This document shows, one piece after another, positions 1 through 8,695 of a stretch of DNA of 64,000 bases. The translations under genes and the position numbers were made by a program. Origin of the DNA: Vreelandella subterranea. GTDB lineage: Bacteria; Pseudomonadota; Gammaproteobacteria; Pseudomonadales; Halomonadaceae. The notes under the pieces are model-generated. The model searched no databases and had not been told where the DNA came from. It saw only the letters and a list, made by a program, of their open reading frames with translations. Where the stretch lies: NCBI RefSeq assembly GCF_900111305.1, contig NZ_FOGS01000011.1, positions 62,001 through 126,000 on the forward strand, written 5' to 3'. The first letter of the stretch is position 1. Every line of letters begins with the position of its first letter.

Positions 1-50
1 AGTTGGTAAAGCAACCACCGCTACCAACCAAAACGCTGGAACAAGTGAAA

Positions 51-64
51 CTTAATCGATTAAG
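51..64. promoter_or_regulatory. Distal LacI-type operator of the alpha-glucoside operon
   Basis: A perfect 14-bp palindrome, CTTAATCGATTAAG, with the central CG step typical of LacI-family operators. A 13/14 copy lies at 205-218. The operon downstream ends with a LacI-family gene (6353-7402), which is the likely ligand-responsive repressor. The assignment to that regulator is inference. Confidence 0.6.
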
Positions 65-164
65 ACTACGTAAACCAACCAGTAATTACTAATTGTCGAC
101 CAATGTCTAAACAGCAGGCATCGTGTTAGCAAAATCTGAATAAATAATTAGACAAAAGTCGCTA

Positions 165-194
165 TTGAACTTGCTGACAAGAGGCGGCTAACTA
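165..194 (+). promoter_or_regulatory. Possible promoter of the alpha-glucoside operon
   Basis: A TTGAAC hexamer at 165-170 is followed after 18 bp by TAACTA at 189-194. The -10 is poor, so this is tentative. If correct, transcription would start inside or next to the operator at 205-218, which would explain repression. Confidence 0.3.
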
Positions 195-204
195 GGCGCA
201 CCAA

Positions 205-218
205 CTTAATCGTTTAAG
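205..218. promoter_or_regulatory. Proximal LacI-type operator of the alpha-glucoside operon
   Basis: CTTAATCGTTTAAG, one base different from the palindrome at 51-64 and 154 bp downstream of it. It lies 62 bp before the start codon of the binding-protein gene. Two related sites in one promoter suggest cooperative binding or DNA looping by a LacI tetramer (inference). Confidence 0.6.
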
Positions 219-279
219 TCCACGTTCCACGGGCTTGAACGATGCGCTACCCGACAACAACAAACGCCGAGGAACCATC

Positions 280-1551
280 ATGAAAAAAACGCTTTTAACG
301 ACCGCCATTGCGCTTGCCAGCACTACTGGTGGCATCAGCCAGGCTCAGGCGGCTGACCTGACCATTTCATGCGGTGCCGTAGGTGCCGAACTGACGCTTT
401 GCCAGGAAGGCGTGGCCGCCTGGGAAGCAAAGACCGGCCACGAGGTCGATGTGGTCTCGACGCCCAATTCGTCCACCGAGCGGCTTTCGCTGTATCAGCA
501 GATCCTGTCCGCCAATTCCAGCGATATCGACGTCATGCAGATTGACGTTGTCTGGCCGGGGCTGCTGGCCAACCACCTGCTCGATCTGCGCGAGGTGCTG
601 GGCGACGACGCTGCTGCCGGACATTTCGAGACCATCGTGACCAACAACACCATCGACGATCGGTTGGTCGCCATGCCGTGGTTTACCGATGCAGGCGTGC
701 TGTATTACCGCGAAGACCTGCTCGAAAAACATGGCTTTGAAGTACCCACCACCTGGCAGGAACTGACCGAAACTGCCCGCGCGATCAAGCAGTCAGAGCG
801 CGAAGCAGGCAACGACCGCATGCAGGGCTATGTCTTCCAGGGCCGCGCCTATGAAGGCTTGACGGTGAATGCCCTTGAATGGGTGGCAAGCCACGGTGGC
901 GGTAATGTTGTTGAGGCTGACGGCGAGGTCAGCATCAATAACCCGCAGGCGGCCGAAGCGCTTGACCTGGCGGCCTCATGGATCGGCGATATCTCGCCCA
1001 ATGGCGTGCTCAATTACACCGAGGAAGAAGCCCGCGGTGTCTTCCAGGGTGGCAATTCCGTCTTCATGCGCAACTGGCCTTACGCCTGGGCGCTGGCGCA
1101 AAGCGAAGACAGCGACGTCCGTGGCAATGTCGGCGTCACCCAACTGCCGGCGGGCGGCGAAGACGGTGAAAGCGCTGCTGGCCTTGGCGGCTGGAACCTG
1201 GCGGTATCCCGCTACACCGAGAACCCCGAGCTTGCCGCCGACCTGGTGGCCTTCCTGACCGGCGAGGAAGAGCAGAAGCGTCGCGCCATCGAAGCCTCCT
1301 ACAACCCGACCATTGACGCGCTCTATCAGGATGACGAGGTGCTGGATGCCGTGCCCTTCTTCGGCACCCTTTACGACACCTTCACCAACGCCGTTGCCCG
1401 TCCTTCTGCGCCAACCGGCGATGCCTACGGCCGGGTCAGCAACGCCTTCTTCAGCGCTACCCACGAAGTGCTCTCGGGTACCAAGGATGGCGCCCAGGCC
1501 GTTGAGGACCTGGAAAACGAGCTTCTGCGTTTGAAGCGTCGTAACTGGTAA
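280..1551 (+). CDS. ABC transporter sugar-binding protein (alpha-glucoside/trehalose type)
   Basis: Periplasmic family 1 solute-binding protein of 423 residues that delivers an oligosaccharide to the permeases encoded next. I chose ATG 280 rather than an upstream in-frame start at 235 because the protein then begins MKKTLLTTAIALAS, a normal Sec signal peptide ending near residue 24 (AQA), and a GAGGAA ribosome site sits 5 bases upstream. The mature start (ADLTISCGAVGAELTLCQEG) resembles ThuE-type trehalose/maltose binding proteins as I remember them. It is the first gene of a five-gene operon that includes an alpha-glucosidase, so the substrate is probably an alpha-linked glucose disaccharide. 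The exact sugar cannot be read from the sequence. Confidence 0.88.
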   Translation: MKKTLLTTAIALASTTGGISQAQAADLTISCGAVGAELTLCQEGVAAWEAKTGHEVDVVSTPNSSTERLSLYQQILSANSSDIDVMQIDVVWPGLLANHLLDLREVLGDDAAAGHFETIVTNNTIDDRLVAMPWFTDAGVLYYREDLLEKHGFEVPTTWQELTETARAIKQSEREAGNDRMQGYVFQGRAYEGLTVNALEWVASHGGGNVVEADGEVSINNPQAAEALDLAASWIGDISPNGVLNYTEEEARGVFQGGNSVFMRNWPYAWALAQSEDSDVRGNVGVTQLPAGGEDGESAAGLGGWNLAVSRYTENPELAADLVAFLTGEEEQKRRAIEASYNPTIDALYQDDEVLDAVPFFGTLYDTFTNAVARPSAPTGDAYGRVSNAFFSATHEVLSGTKDGAQAVEDLENELLRLKRRNW

Positions 1552-1565
1552 CGCTGGAGAGCCTG

Positions 1566-2552
1566 ATGACGACTTCTCACTCAAGCGCGCCCGTTGGGGC
1601 GCGCACCGCCCCATTGACGGCGCGGCGCTCGCGCGGCACCAAGGTGCGCCGTCAGCGGGTCAAGGCGGCTTGGTTATTTTTGACCCCCATGCTGGTGGCG
1701 CTAGCGCTGGTGGCTGGCTGGCCTTTATTTCGCACCTTCTTTTTAAGTTTTACCGACGCCTCACTGTCTGACCTGGGCACCGCCAACTTCATCGGCTTCG
1801 AGAACTACCTGGTTCACGATAACGGCCGCTGGTTTGGCATCATGGCCGACCCCGTGTGGTGGCAGTCGGTATGGAATACCGTCTACTTCTCGGTGGTGGC
1901 CGTATCACTAAAGGTTAAATTTGGCGTCATCGTTGCGCTGATTCTCAATGCAGAGTTTAAAGGGCGCACCATTGTGCGTGCCGCCGTACTGATTCCCTGG
2001 GCCATCCCCACCATTGTCTCGGCGCAGATGTGGGCATGGATGCTCAACGACCAGTTCGGCATCATCAACCACATGCTGATGGGGGTTGGCGTCATCGATG
2101 ACCCCATTGCCTGGACCGCCAGCGCCACCTACTCGATGTGGGCGGTGATCATGGTCGACGTCTGGAAAACCATCCCGTTTGTTGCCCTGCTGGTGCTTGC
2201 CGCCCTGCAGATGCTGCCCAAGGACTGTTACGAAGCTGCCGAAGTCGACGGCATTCATCCGGTGCGGGTGTTTTTCAAGGTGACGCTGCCGCTGGTTACC
2301 CCTGCCTTGATGGTGGCGGTGATTTTCCGCCTTCTCGACGCACTGCGGGTGTTCGATGTCATCTACGTGCTGACCTCGAATTCCACCAGCACCATGTCCA
2401 TGTCGGTCTACGCTCGCCAGCAACTGGTCGAATTCCAGGACGTCGGCTATGGCAGCGCGGCGTCCACCCTGCTGTTCCTGATTATCGCCCTGGCAACCGT
2501 TGCCTACATTTATGCCGGTCGCAAGCAACTGCAACTGGGAGGTGACGCATGA
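1566..2552 (+). CDS. ABC sugar transporter permease, MalF type
   Basis: Inner-membrane permease of 328 residues. After a basic cytoplasmic N-terminus of about 35 residues there are about six hydrophobic segments. The conserved EAA loop that docks on the ATPase is visible as EAAEVDGIHPVRVFFKVTLP, around residues 220-240. A GGAGA ribosome site precedes ATG 1566, 14 bases after the binding-protein stop. The stop codon overlaps the next permease start in ATGA, which indicates translational coupling and a heterodimeric channel. Confidence 0.92.
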   Translation: MTTSHSSAPVGARTAPLTARRSRGTKVRRQRVKAAWLFLTPMLVALALVAGWPLFRTFFLSFTDASLSDLGTANFIGFENYLVHDNGRWFGIMADPVWWQSVWNTVYFSVVAVSLKVKFGVIVALILNAEFKGRTIVRAAVLIPWAIPTIVSAQMWAWMLNDQFGIINHMLMGVGVIDDPIAWTASATYSMWAVIMVDVWKTIPFVALLVLAALQMLPKDCYEAAEVDGIHPVRVFFKVTLPLVTPALMVAVIFRLLDALRVFDVIYVLTSNSTSTMSMSVYARQQLVEFQDVGYGSAASTLLFLIIALATVAYIYAGRKQLQLGGDA

Positions 2553-3391
2553 CCGCACGTCAGCTGAGCAAAATAGCCAAACGGGTCGGCTTCTGGGCGC
2601 TGATCGTGCTGATCATGGTCTACGCCGTGTTCCCGTTTTATTACGCCGTGATCACTTCGTTCAAACCTTCAAGCGAATTGTTCCGCGTGGAGCTCTGGCC
2701 GTCTACCTGGCACCTGGGTAACTACGCCCAGGTGCTCACCCAGTCGAGCTTTCTGCGGGCGATCTTCAATTCCATCGTGGTCGCCGTGAGCGTGGTGTTC
2801 ATCGCCCTACTGCTGGGCATTACGGCCTCCTACGCGCTGGGTCGCGTCCGTTTTCGCGGGCGCTCAACGGTATTGCTGGTCATTCTGGGAGTATCGATGT
2901 TTCCCCAGGTGGCAGTGCTCTCCGGGCTGTTTGAAGTCATCCGCACGCTCAACCTCTACAACAACCCGGCAGGGCTGATCTTGAGTTACACCATCTTCAC
3001 CGTGCCCTTCACGGTGTGGGTGCTGACCACCTTCATGAAGCAGCTCCCCATGGAACTTGAAGAAGCCGCCATCATGGACGGCGCTACACCGTGGATCACC
3101 ATTACCAAGGTGTTTTTACCCCTGATGTGGCCCGCCATGGCGACCACCGGGCTGCTCGCCTTCATTGCCGCGTGGAACGAGTTTCTGTTCGCGCTTACCT
3201 TCACCCTGACCGACACCCAGCGCACCGTGCCGGTGGCGATCGCCCTGCTGTCCGGCGGCAGCGCCTACGAATTGCCCTGGGGGCCCATCATGGCGGCCTC
3301 GGTGGTGGTGACTGTCCCACTGGTGGTGCTGGTGATTATCTTCCAGCGACGCATCGTCTCTGGACTCACCGCTGGCGCCGTCAAAGGCTAA
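2549..3391 (+). CDS. ABC sugar transporter permease, MalG type
   Basis: Second inner-membrane permease, 280 residues and about six transmembrane segments. Its EAA loop reads EEAAIMDGATPWITITKVFLP, near residues 170-190. The start overlaps the MalF-type gene by four bases and has GGGAGG upstream. It should pair with the preceding permease and the ATPase at 5111 to form the importer. Length and motif order are normal for the family. Confidence 0.92.
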   Translation: MTARQLSKIAKRVGFWALIVLIMVYAVFPFYYAVITSFKPSSELFRVELWPSTWHLGNYAQVLTQSSFLRAIFNSIVVAVSVVFIALLLGITASYALGRVRFRGRSTVLLVILGVSMFPQVAVLSGLFEVIRTLNLYNNPAGLILSYTIFTVPFTVWVLTTFMKQLPMELEEAAIMDGATPWITITKVFLPLMWPAMATTGLLAFIAAWNEFLFALTFTLTDTQRTVPVAIALLSGGSAYELPWGPIMAASVVVTVPLVVLVIIFQRRIVSGLTAGAVKG

Positions 3392-3400
3392 GGATTTTTA

Positions 3401-5047
3401 ATGTCATCAACGGACTCACTCATGCAAGATACCCAAGACACAAACGCCTGGTGGCGCGGCGGCGTTATCTATCAGATTTACCCGCGCAGCTTCATGGACA
3501 GCCGCGGGGATGGTATCGGTGATTTACCCGGCGTTACTGAAAAGCTCGATTATGTGGCATCGCTCAATGTCGACGGTATCTGGCTATCGCCTTTCTTTAC
3601 TTCGCCAATGCTCGATTTCGGCTACGACATCAGCAACTACCGCGACGTGGACCCGATGTTCGGCACGCTGGACGACTTCAAGGCGCTGCTGGCCAAAGCC
3701 CACAGGCTGGGCCTGAAAGTGATGATCGACCAGGTCATCAGCCATACCTCTGATCAGCACGCCTGGTTTCAGGAAAGCCGCCAGAATCGCACCAATCCCA
3801 AGGCTGACTGGTTTGTATGGGCTGACCCCAAGCCAGACGGCACGCCACCCAACAACTGGCTGTCGATTTTTGGCGGCCCGGCATGGACCTTTGAGCCACG
3901 CCGCCAGCAGTATTACATGCATAACTTTCTAACCAGTCAGCCGGACGTCAACTTCCATAACCCGGAAGCGCGTCAGGCCCAGTTGGATAATATGCGCTTC
4001 TGGCTGGAGCTGGGTGTCGATGGTTTCCGCCTGGACACGGTCAACTTTTTCTTTCATGACACCAAGTTACGCGACAACCCACCCGTTCCCAAAGGCGAAG
4101 CCAAAACCCTGGGCGCCCCGGACAGCAATCCGTATACCTGGCAGCGCCATGTCTATGACCTCAGCCGCCCGGAGAACCTGGACTTTCTCAAGGATCTGCG
4201 CGCGCTGATGGATGAATACCCCGGCACCACGACCGTGGGTGAAATCGGCGATGACAACCCGCTGGAGCGTATGGCCGAGTACACCGCCGGGGGCGACAAG
4301 CTGCACATGGCCTACACCTTCGACCTGCTCAACAAGCCGCATTCCGCTGCCTATCTACGTGAGGTCATCGAGCGCTTCCAGCGGCTGGCGGGCGATGCCT
4401 GGCCGTGCTGGGCCACCTCGAATCACGATGTTGAGCGCAGCGCCTCGCGCTGGGGCGCCGACGAAGACCCAACGGCCTATCCTAAAGTGGCCCTGGCAAT
4501 GCTGTTTTCACTACGTGGCAGCGTCTGCCTTTATCAGGGCGAAGAGCTTGGGCTACCCGAAGCCGAGGTTCCCTTTGAACGCATTCAGGACCCTTACGGC
4601 AAGGTGCTCTGGCCCGAATTCAAGGGCCGCGACGGCTGTCGCACGCCCATGCCCTGGGATGATTCGTCCCAGGCGGGCTTTTCAAGCGCTGAACCATGGC
4701 TGCCGGTCTCGCCACGACATCGCGAGCTTGCCGTGAGCCAGCAACAGGGCGACTCGGCCTCAACCCTCAATGCCACACGCCACTTGCTGGCATTTCGGCG
4801 CCAGCACGCCGCGCTGTTTGACGGTGACTTGACGCTGGTCGACGTGGGCGACGACCTGCTGGGCTTTACCCGCCAAAACGGCGACGAATCCCTGCTGTGC
4901 GTTTTCAATCTGACCGGCCTGCCGCAAGAGGTTACGCTCCCCGTTACGGTGACCGCCGATCTCGACGGCCACGGCTTCAACTATCAACGCGACGGCGACC
5001 GACTGACGCTCCCCGCTTACCAGGCGGCCTTTATGCGCACCGCCTAA
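3401..5047 (+). CDS. aglA: Alpha-glucosidase, GH13 family
   Basis: Cytoplasmic GH13 hydrolase of 548 residues that would release glucose from imported alpha-glucosides. The N-terminal barrel motif is WWRGGVIYQIYPRSF. The nucleophile region is DGFRLDTVNFF (Asp212), the acid/base is TVGEIGD (Glu281), and the third carboxylate lies in SNHDVERS (Asp343). These positions are each ten residues beyond the Asp202/Glu271/Asp333 I recall for the Halomonas sp. H11 enzyme, so the two look orthologous. An in-frame ATG at 3422 would give a protein seven residues shorter, but AAGGA ahead of ATG 3401 favours the longer form. The residue after HDV is Glu345, where I would expect a small hydrophobic. The gene order (binding protein, two permeases, glucosidase, ATPase) matches the rhizobial aglEFGAK operon. 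Confidence 0.92.
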   Translation: MSSTDSLMQDTQDTNAWWRGGVIYQIYPRSFMDSRGDGIGDLPGVTEKLDYVASLNVDGIWLSPFFTSPMLDFGYDISNYRDVDPMFGTLDDFKALLAKAHRLGLKVMIDQVISHTSDQHAWFQESRQNRTNPKADWFVWADPKPDGTPPNNWLSIFGGPAWTFEPRRQQYYMHNFLTSQPDVNFHNPEARQAQLDNMRFWLELGVDGFRLDTVNFFFHDTKLRDNPPVPKGEAKTLGAPDSNPYTWQRHVYDLSRPENLDFLKDLRALMDEYPGTTTVGEIGDDNPLERMAEYTAGGDKLHMAYTFDLLNKPHSAAYLREVIERFQRLAGDAWPCWATSNHDVERSASRWGADEDPTAYPKVALAMLFSLRGSVCLYQGEELGLPEAEVPFERIQDPYGKVLWPEFKGRDGCRTPMPWDDSSQAGFSSAEPWLPVSPRHRELAVSQQQGDSASTLNATRHLLAFRRQHAALFDGDLTLVDVGDDLLGFTRQNGDESLLCVFNLTGLPQEVTLPVTVTADLDGHGFNYQRDGDRLTLPAYQAAFMRTA

Positions 5048-5110
5048 ACCGTTTCAAACAACAACAGGCCAACCCGGGGCACAGGCCTTGAGGTTGGCAA
5101 GGAGTCACCC

Positions 5111-6217
5111 ATGGCAAGTGTTACGCTTGAAAAAATTAACAAGGTGTTTGGCCGCGACCACATCATCGACGATGTCGATCTGGAAATCGGCGACGGCGAA
5201 TTCGTGGTGTTTGTCGGCCCATCGGGCTGCGGCAAATCCACCCTGCTGCGCCTGATTGCCGGTCTGGAATCCATCACCGATGGCGATTTGCGTATTGATG
5301 ACACTGTGGTCAACGATTTACCGCCACGTGAACGCGGTGTCGGCATGGTGTTCCAGTCCTATGCGCTCTACCCGCACATGACCGTATACGACAACATGGC
5401 GTTTGGTCTTAAGCTGGCCAAACAGTCGGATGAGACGATCAATGATCGGGTGATGAGCACAGCCAGGATTCTTCAGTTGGAAGAGTTGCTGCACCGCAAG
5501 CCCAAGGCACTTTCCGGTGGCCAGCGCCAGCGGGTAGCCATGGGCCGTGCCATGGCCCGGGAACCGCGCATTCTGCTGTTTGACGAACCGCTCTCCAACC
5601 TGGACGCCTCACTCCGGGTGCAGATGCGCAACGAAATCGCCCGGCTGCATAATCGTCTCGGCTCCACCATGATCTACGTGACCCATGATCAGGTAGAGGC
5701 CATGACGCTTGCCGACAAGATCGTGGTCCTCAACGGCGGCCACGTCGAGCAGGTGGGCAGCCCTCAAGCGCTTTATCAGCGCCCCGCTACCAAGTTCGTT
5801 GCCGGGTTTATCGGCTCACCCACCATGAATTTCATGCCCGCCCAACTGCTGGCAAAGGATGACCATGGCTGCCGGGTACTCGCTGCAGGCGTGGGCGAAC
5901 TTGCCTTACCACAGGATGCAAGTGCGCAGCCGCAAAGCGCCGGGCTCAGTATTGGCGTGCGCCCGGAACACCTCCGCCTGGCAGAGCCGTCTGGAGATAA
6001 CCGTTTCGAGATCGTCAACGTTGAATACCTGGGTAACGAAGTCTACGTTTACCTGGATCCCAAAGAAGGGGATACACTGCTGATCCATCGCAGCGAAGCG
6101 CCTAGTCAATGGGAAGAAGGGCAACACGTCGCGCTAGTACCGGACACGCAACATGTCCATCTGTTCGATGACCGCGGTGCCGCGCTGGATTTGCCTGCTC
6201 AACGGCAAGCCGCCTGA
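5111..6217 (+). CDS. Sugar ABC transporter ATPase, MalK/UgpC type
   Basis: Nucleotide-binding subunit of 368 residues that powers the importer encoded upstream. Walker A is GPSGCGKST (36-44), the Q-loop lies in VFQSYALYPH, the signature is LSGGQRQR (134-141), Walker B is ILLFDEP (154-160), and the switch histidine is in THDQ (192). The roughly 130 residues at the C-terminus form the TOBE/regulatory domain typical of CUT1 sugar transporters. AAGGAG precedes ATG 5111, 63 bases after the glucosidase stop. All catalytic motifs are intact. Confidence 0.93.
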   Translation: MASVTLEKINKVFGRDHIIDDVDLEIGDGEFVVFVGPSGCGKSTLLRLIAGLESITDGDLRIDDTVVNDLPPRERGVGMVFQSYALYPHMTVYDNMAFGLKLAKQSDETINDRVMSTARILQLEELLHRKPKALSGGQRQRVAMGRAMAREPRILLFDEPLSNLDASLRVQMRNEIARLHNRLGSTMIYVTHDQVEAMTLADKIVVLNGGHVEQVGSPQALYQRPATKFVAGFIGSPTMNFMPAQLLAKDDHGCRVLAAGVGELALPQDASAQPQSAGLSIGVRPEHLRLAEPSGDNRFEIVNVEYLGNEVYVYLDPKEGDTLLIHRSEAPSQWEEGQHVALVPDTQHVHLFDDRGAALDLPAQRQAA

Positions 6218-6352
6218 CTCGTGCTTTGACCACGATTATCCACCGACCCGCGCAGATCGCGACGAGCCGTATGATGCAGGGCTTGTCGGGTGGCTGCGGG
6301 GGTCGGTATTCTTGCGGATGGACGCCTGACATTAGCCTGCATAGGAAACCCC

Positions 6353-7402
6353 GTGACACCACCCCGCCGAATGACGCTCAAGGACCTTGCCCGTGAACTC
6401 GGCGTCTCCACTGCCACCATTTCCAACGCCTTCAACCGGCCCGACCAACTGTCTCCCACACTGCGCGAACGCATCTTGAGTGAAGCGGCCCGCCTGGGAT
6501 ACAGCGGTCCGGATGCCAAGGCCCGCAGCCTGCGCACCGGCCGTTCACGAATTGTTGCCGTGGTACTGGCAGAGAGCCTTACCTACAGCTTGAATGATGC
6601 CGTGGCCAGCGAGTTTCTCTCCGGCGTCGCCGAAGTTCTCGACGCCCATGGGCATACGCTGTTGCTGCTGCCGGGGCGTGGACACGATTCGCAACCAGCG
6701 GGCTCGGCTAATATCGCCGATGGCTTCATCGTCTATGGTTTGATGCCCAATAACCAGCTGTTGCAGCGGCTGCCAACCCATCGTCCGCTCGTCTCGGTCG
6801 ATTTTGACGTAGAAGGCTGCCCAACGGTTCATATCGACGATACCGAGGCTAGCTACCACATCGCCTGCCATGCCCTCAAGCAGCCATCAAAGCGACCAGC
6901 GATTATTAACCTGCGCTTGACCAAGGAACCCTGCAACGGGCGCGTGACGCCCGAGCACACCCTGCTGCCCAACACCAGTACGATCAGCCGCGCACGGCTG
7001 GAAGGTTTCCATACCGCGCTCAGCGAACACGGCGTGGATGCACAACAGGTACCGCTGTGGAATATCGAGGAGAATACGTTCGAGGTGTGTCGCCCGGTAT
7101 TGGCAGAAATACTCGATCAACCTGAGCACCAGCGTCCCGACCTGCTGTTGTGCATGTCGGATCGCATTGCCTTGACGGCCCTGACGCTGGCCGAGCAGCG
7201 CGGCATCCGGGTACCCGAGGAGCTGCGTATCACCGGCTTTGACGGGATTGCGGAAGGCCAGTACCGAGCCCCCCGTTTGACGACGGTTAGGCAGGATAGC
7301 GAAGGCAAAGGGCGGGTGGCGGCGCAGATGATTCTCGGCCTGAAGCCCGCCGAGCAACAACGGTTGAAAACGGAGTTATTGCTCGGCGATACCTGCCCCT
7401 GA
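6353..7402 (+). CDS. LacI-family transcriptional regulator of the alpha-glucoside operon
   Basis: Repressor of 349 residues with an N-terminal LacI helix-turn-helix (MTLKDLARELGVSTATISNAFNRP) and a periplasmic-binding-protein-like sensor domain. GTG 6353 is preferred because AGGAA lies 5 bases upstream and the DNA-binding domain then begins at about residue 7. An earlier in-frame ATG at 6290 would add 21 residues without family support. It follows the ATPase on the same strand, so it may be co-transcribed and autoregulated through the operators at 51-64 and 205-218. The inducer is unknown. Its end lies only 9 bases from the convergent gap gene. Confidence 0.88.
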   Translation: MTPPRRMTLKDLARELGVSTATISNAFNRPDQLSPTLRERILSEAARLGYSGPDAKARSLRTGRSRIVAVVLAESLTYSLNDAVASEFLSGVAEVLDAHGHTLLLLPGRGHDSQPAGSANIADGFIVYGLMPNNQLLQRLPTHRPLVSVDFDVEGCPTVHIDDTEASYHIACHALKQPSKRPAIINLRLTKEPCNGRVTPEHTLLPNTSTISRARLEGFHTALSEHGVDAQQVPLWNIEENTFEVCRPVLAEILDQPEHQRPDLLLCMSDRIALTALTLAEQRGIRVPEELRITGFDGIAEGQYRAPRLTTVRQDSEGKGRVAAQMILGLKPAEQQRLKTELLLGDTCP

Positions 7403-7411
7403 CCAGTTGAA

Positions 7412-8416
7412 TTACTTGGCGGCGGCCTGCATGGCTTCCGCGGTATCCAGCATGCGGTTGGAGAAGCCCCACTCATTGTCGTACCAGGCCATGATTTTCA
7501 CCAGCCGCCCGTTAACACGGGTATGGTTGGTATCGAAAGTGGACGAGTTGGCGTCGTGGTTGAAATCGATAGACACCAATGGCTGGGCGTTGACCGCCAA
7601 GACCGGTGAATTGACTGCCGCTTTTTCAACGACCGCGTTGATCTCTTCTGCGGTGGTGTCACGGCCCGCAGTAAAGGTCAGATCCACCAGCGAGACGTTG
7701 ATCACCGGCACGCGCACTGCCAGACCATCGAACTTACCCTCAAGCTCGGGCAGCACCTTGCCGACGGCAGCCGCGGCACCCGTCTTGGTCGGAATCATCG
7801 ACTGGGTCGCACTGCGCGCCCGGTAGGGGTCAGTGTGATAGACATCCGACAGGTTCTGGTCATTGGTATAGGCATGCACCGTCGTCATCAGGCCATTCTC
7901 GATACCCACTGCATCGTTCAAGGCTTTGGCAACCGGCGCCAGGCAGTTTGTTGTGCAGGAGGCATTCGAGACCACTTTATGGTCAGCGGTGAGTGTTTCT
8001 TCATTGACGCCGTATACAATCATGGCATCGGCATCAGAACTGGGTGCTGAAATCAGCACACGCTTGGCCCCCGCCTCGATATGCTTGGCGGCCGCTTCGC
8101 GCTTGGTGAACAAGCCGGTGCATTCCATGACGATATCGATGTCCATCGACGCCCAGGGCAATTTAGCGGGATCCCGCTCGGAGGAGATCGCGATGCGGTC
8201 GCCGTCGACGCTGATGCTTTCCGCGTCATGATCGACCGAATACGGAAAGTGACCGTGGACGGTGTCATGGCGAAGCAGGTGGGAGTTAAGCGACGGATCG
8301 CCGAGGTCGTTGATCGCGACGACCTGCATACGATCACGGTAGCCGTTTTCGTAAAGGGCACGCAGTACGTTACGGCCAATGCGACCGAAGCCGTTGATAG
8401 CGACTCTTATTGTCAT
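7412..8416 (-). CDS. gap: Type I glyceraldehyde-3-phosphate dehydrogenase
   Basis: Cytoplasmic NAD-dependent glycolytic enzyme of 334 residues that converts glyceraldehyde 3-phosphate to 1,3-bisphosphoglycerate. It starts [16 protein letters not shown], a Rossmann nucleotide-binding motif, and carries the active-site SNASCTTNC motif with catalytic Cys154. ATG 8416 is chosen over an upstream in-frame start at 8452 because the Rossmann fold begins there and GAGGTG precedes it. It is transcribed divergently from pyk. A HexR-like element at 8445-8459 overlaps its apparent -10 box. Confidence 0.96.
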   Translation of the reverse strand: MTIRVAINGFGRIGRNVLRALYENGYRDRMQVVAINDLGDPSLNSHLLRHDTVHGHFPYSVDHDAESISVDGDRIAISSERDPAKLPWASMDIDIVMECTGLFTKREAAAKHIEAGAKRVLISAPSSDADAMIVYGVNEETLTADHKVVSNASCTTNCLAPVAKALNDAVGIENGLMTTVHAYTNDQNLSDVYHTDPYRARSATQSMIPTKTGAAAAVGKVLPELEGKFDGLAVRVPVINVSLVDLTFTAGRDTTAEEINAVVEKAAVNSPVLAVNAQPLVSIDFNHDANSSTFDTNHTRVNGRLVKIMAWYDNEWGFSNRMLDTAEAMQAAAK

Positions 8417-8444
8417 GGAGCACCTCACCTTTGCAGAGAACGTT

Positions 8445-8459
8445 TGTAACAAAAATACA
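8445..8459. promoter_or_regulatory. HexR-like operator in the gap promoter
   Basis: TGTAACAAAAATACA fits the HexR consensus TGTARTWWWAYTACA at 13 of 15 positions. On the minus strand it covers a plausible gap -10 (TATTTT, 8452-8457) placed 17 bp from TTGCGT (8475-8480). HexR is known in gammaproteobacteria to control gap, pyk and Entner-Doudoroff genes. hexR itself is not in this window. Confidence 0.55.
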
Positions 8460-8585
8460 TAGCGGATCTTTGCTACGCAACCGGTTCTATATTCTGTAAA
8501 AAGTTACTAAAAATACGTATTTAAGCACCCTAATGAGACGCTTTGCGGAGCCAAAGTCCTCAAAAAGGCTGCCTTTCAATCAATA

Positions 8586-8600
8586 TGTAGTAAAATTACT
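8586..8600. promoter_or_regulatory. HexR-like operator in the pyk promoter
   Basis: TGTAGTAAAATTACT matches the HexR consensus at 14 of 15 positions. It sits 96 bp before the pyk start codon, between weak -35 (TTCAAT, 8575-8580) and -10 (TACTAT, 8597-8602) hexamers, where a bound repressor would block initiation. Confidence 0.65.
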
Positions 8601-8695
8601 ATATAGACGCTATCGTAGTCCACAACTTAATAGCCTGCAATTTCAATATCCGCGCAGCGCCAACAATAACCATGGCCGACCCAGGAGAATGTGCA

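Noticed and set aside
6290-6352. Upstream ATG for the LacI regulator
   Set aside because: It would add 21 residues before the helix-turn-helix without family support; GTG 6353 has the better ribosome site.
8495-8509. A third HexR-like site between gap and pyk
   Set aside because: The start TGTA and an inverted repeat GTAA/TTAC are there, but too many consensus positions fail.
8511-8522. Palindrome AAATACGTATTT in the gap-pyk region
   Set aside because: A clear palindrome, but I could not tie it to a known regulator and short AT palindromes are common in promoters.
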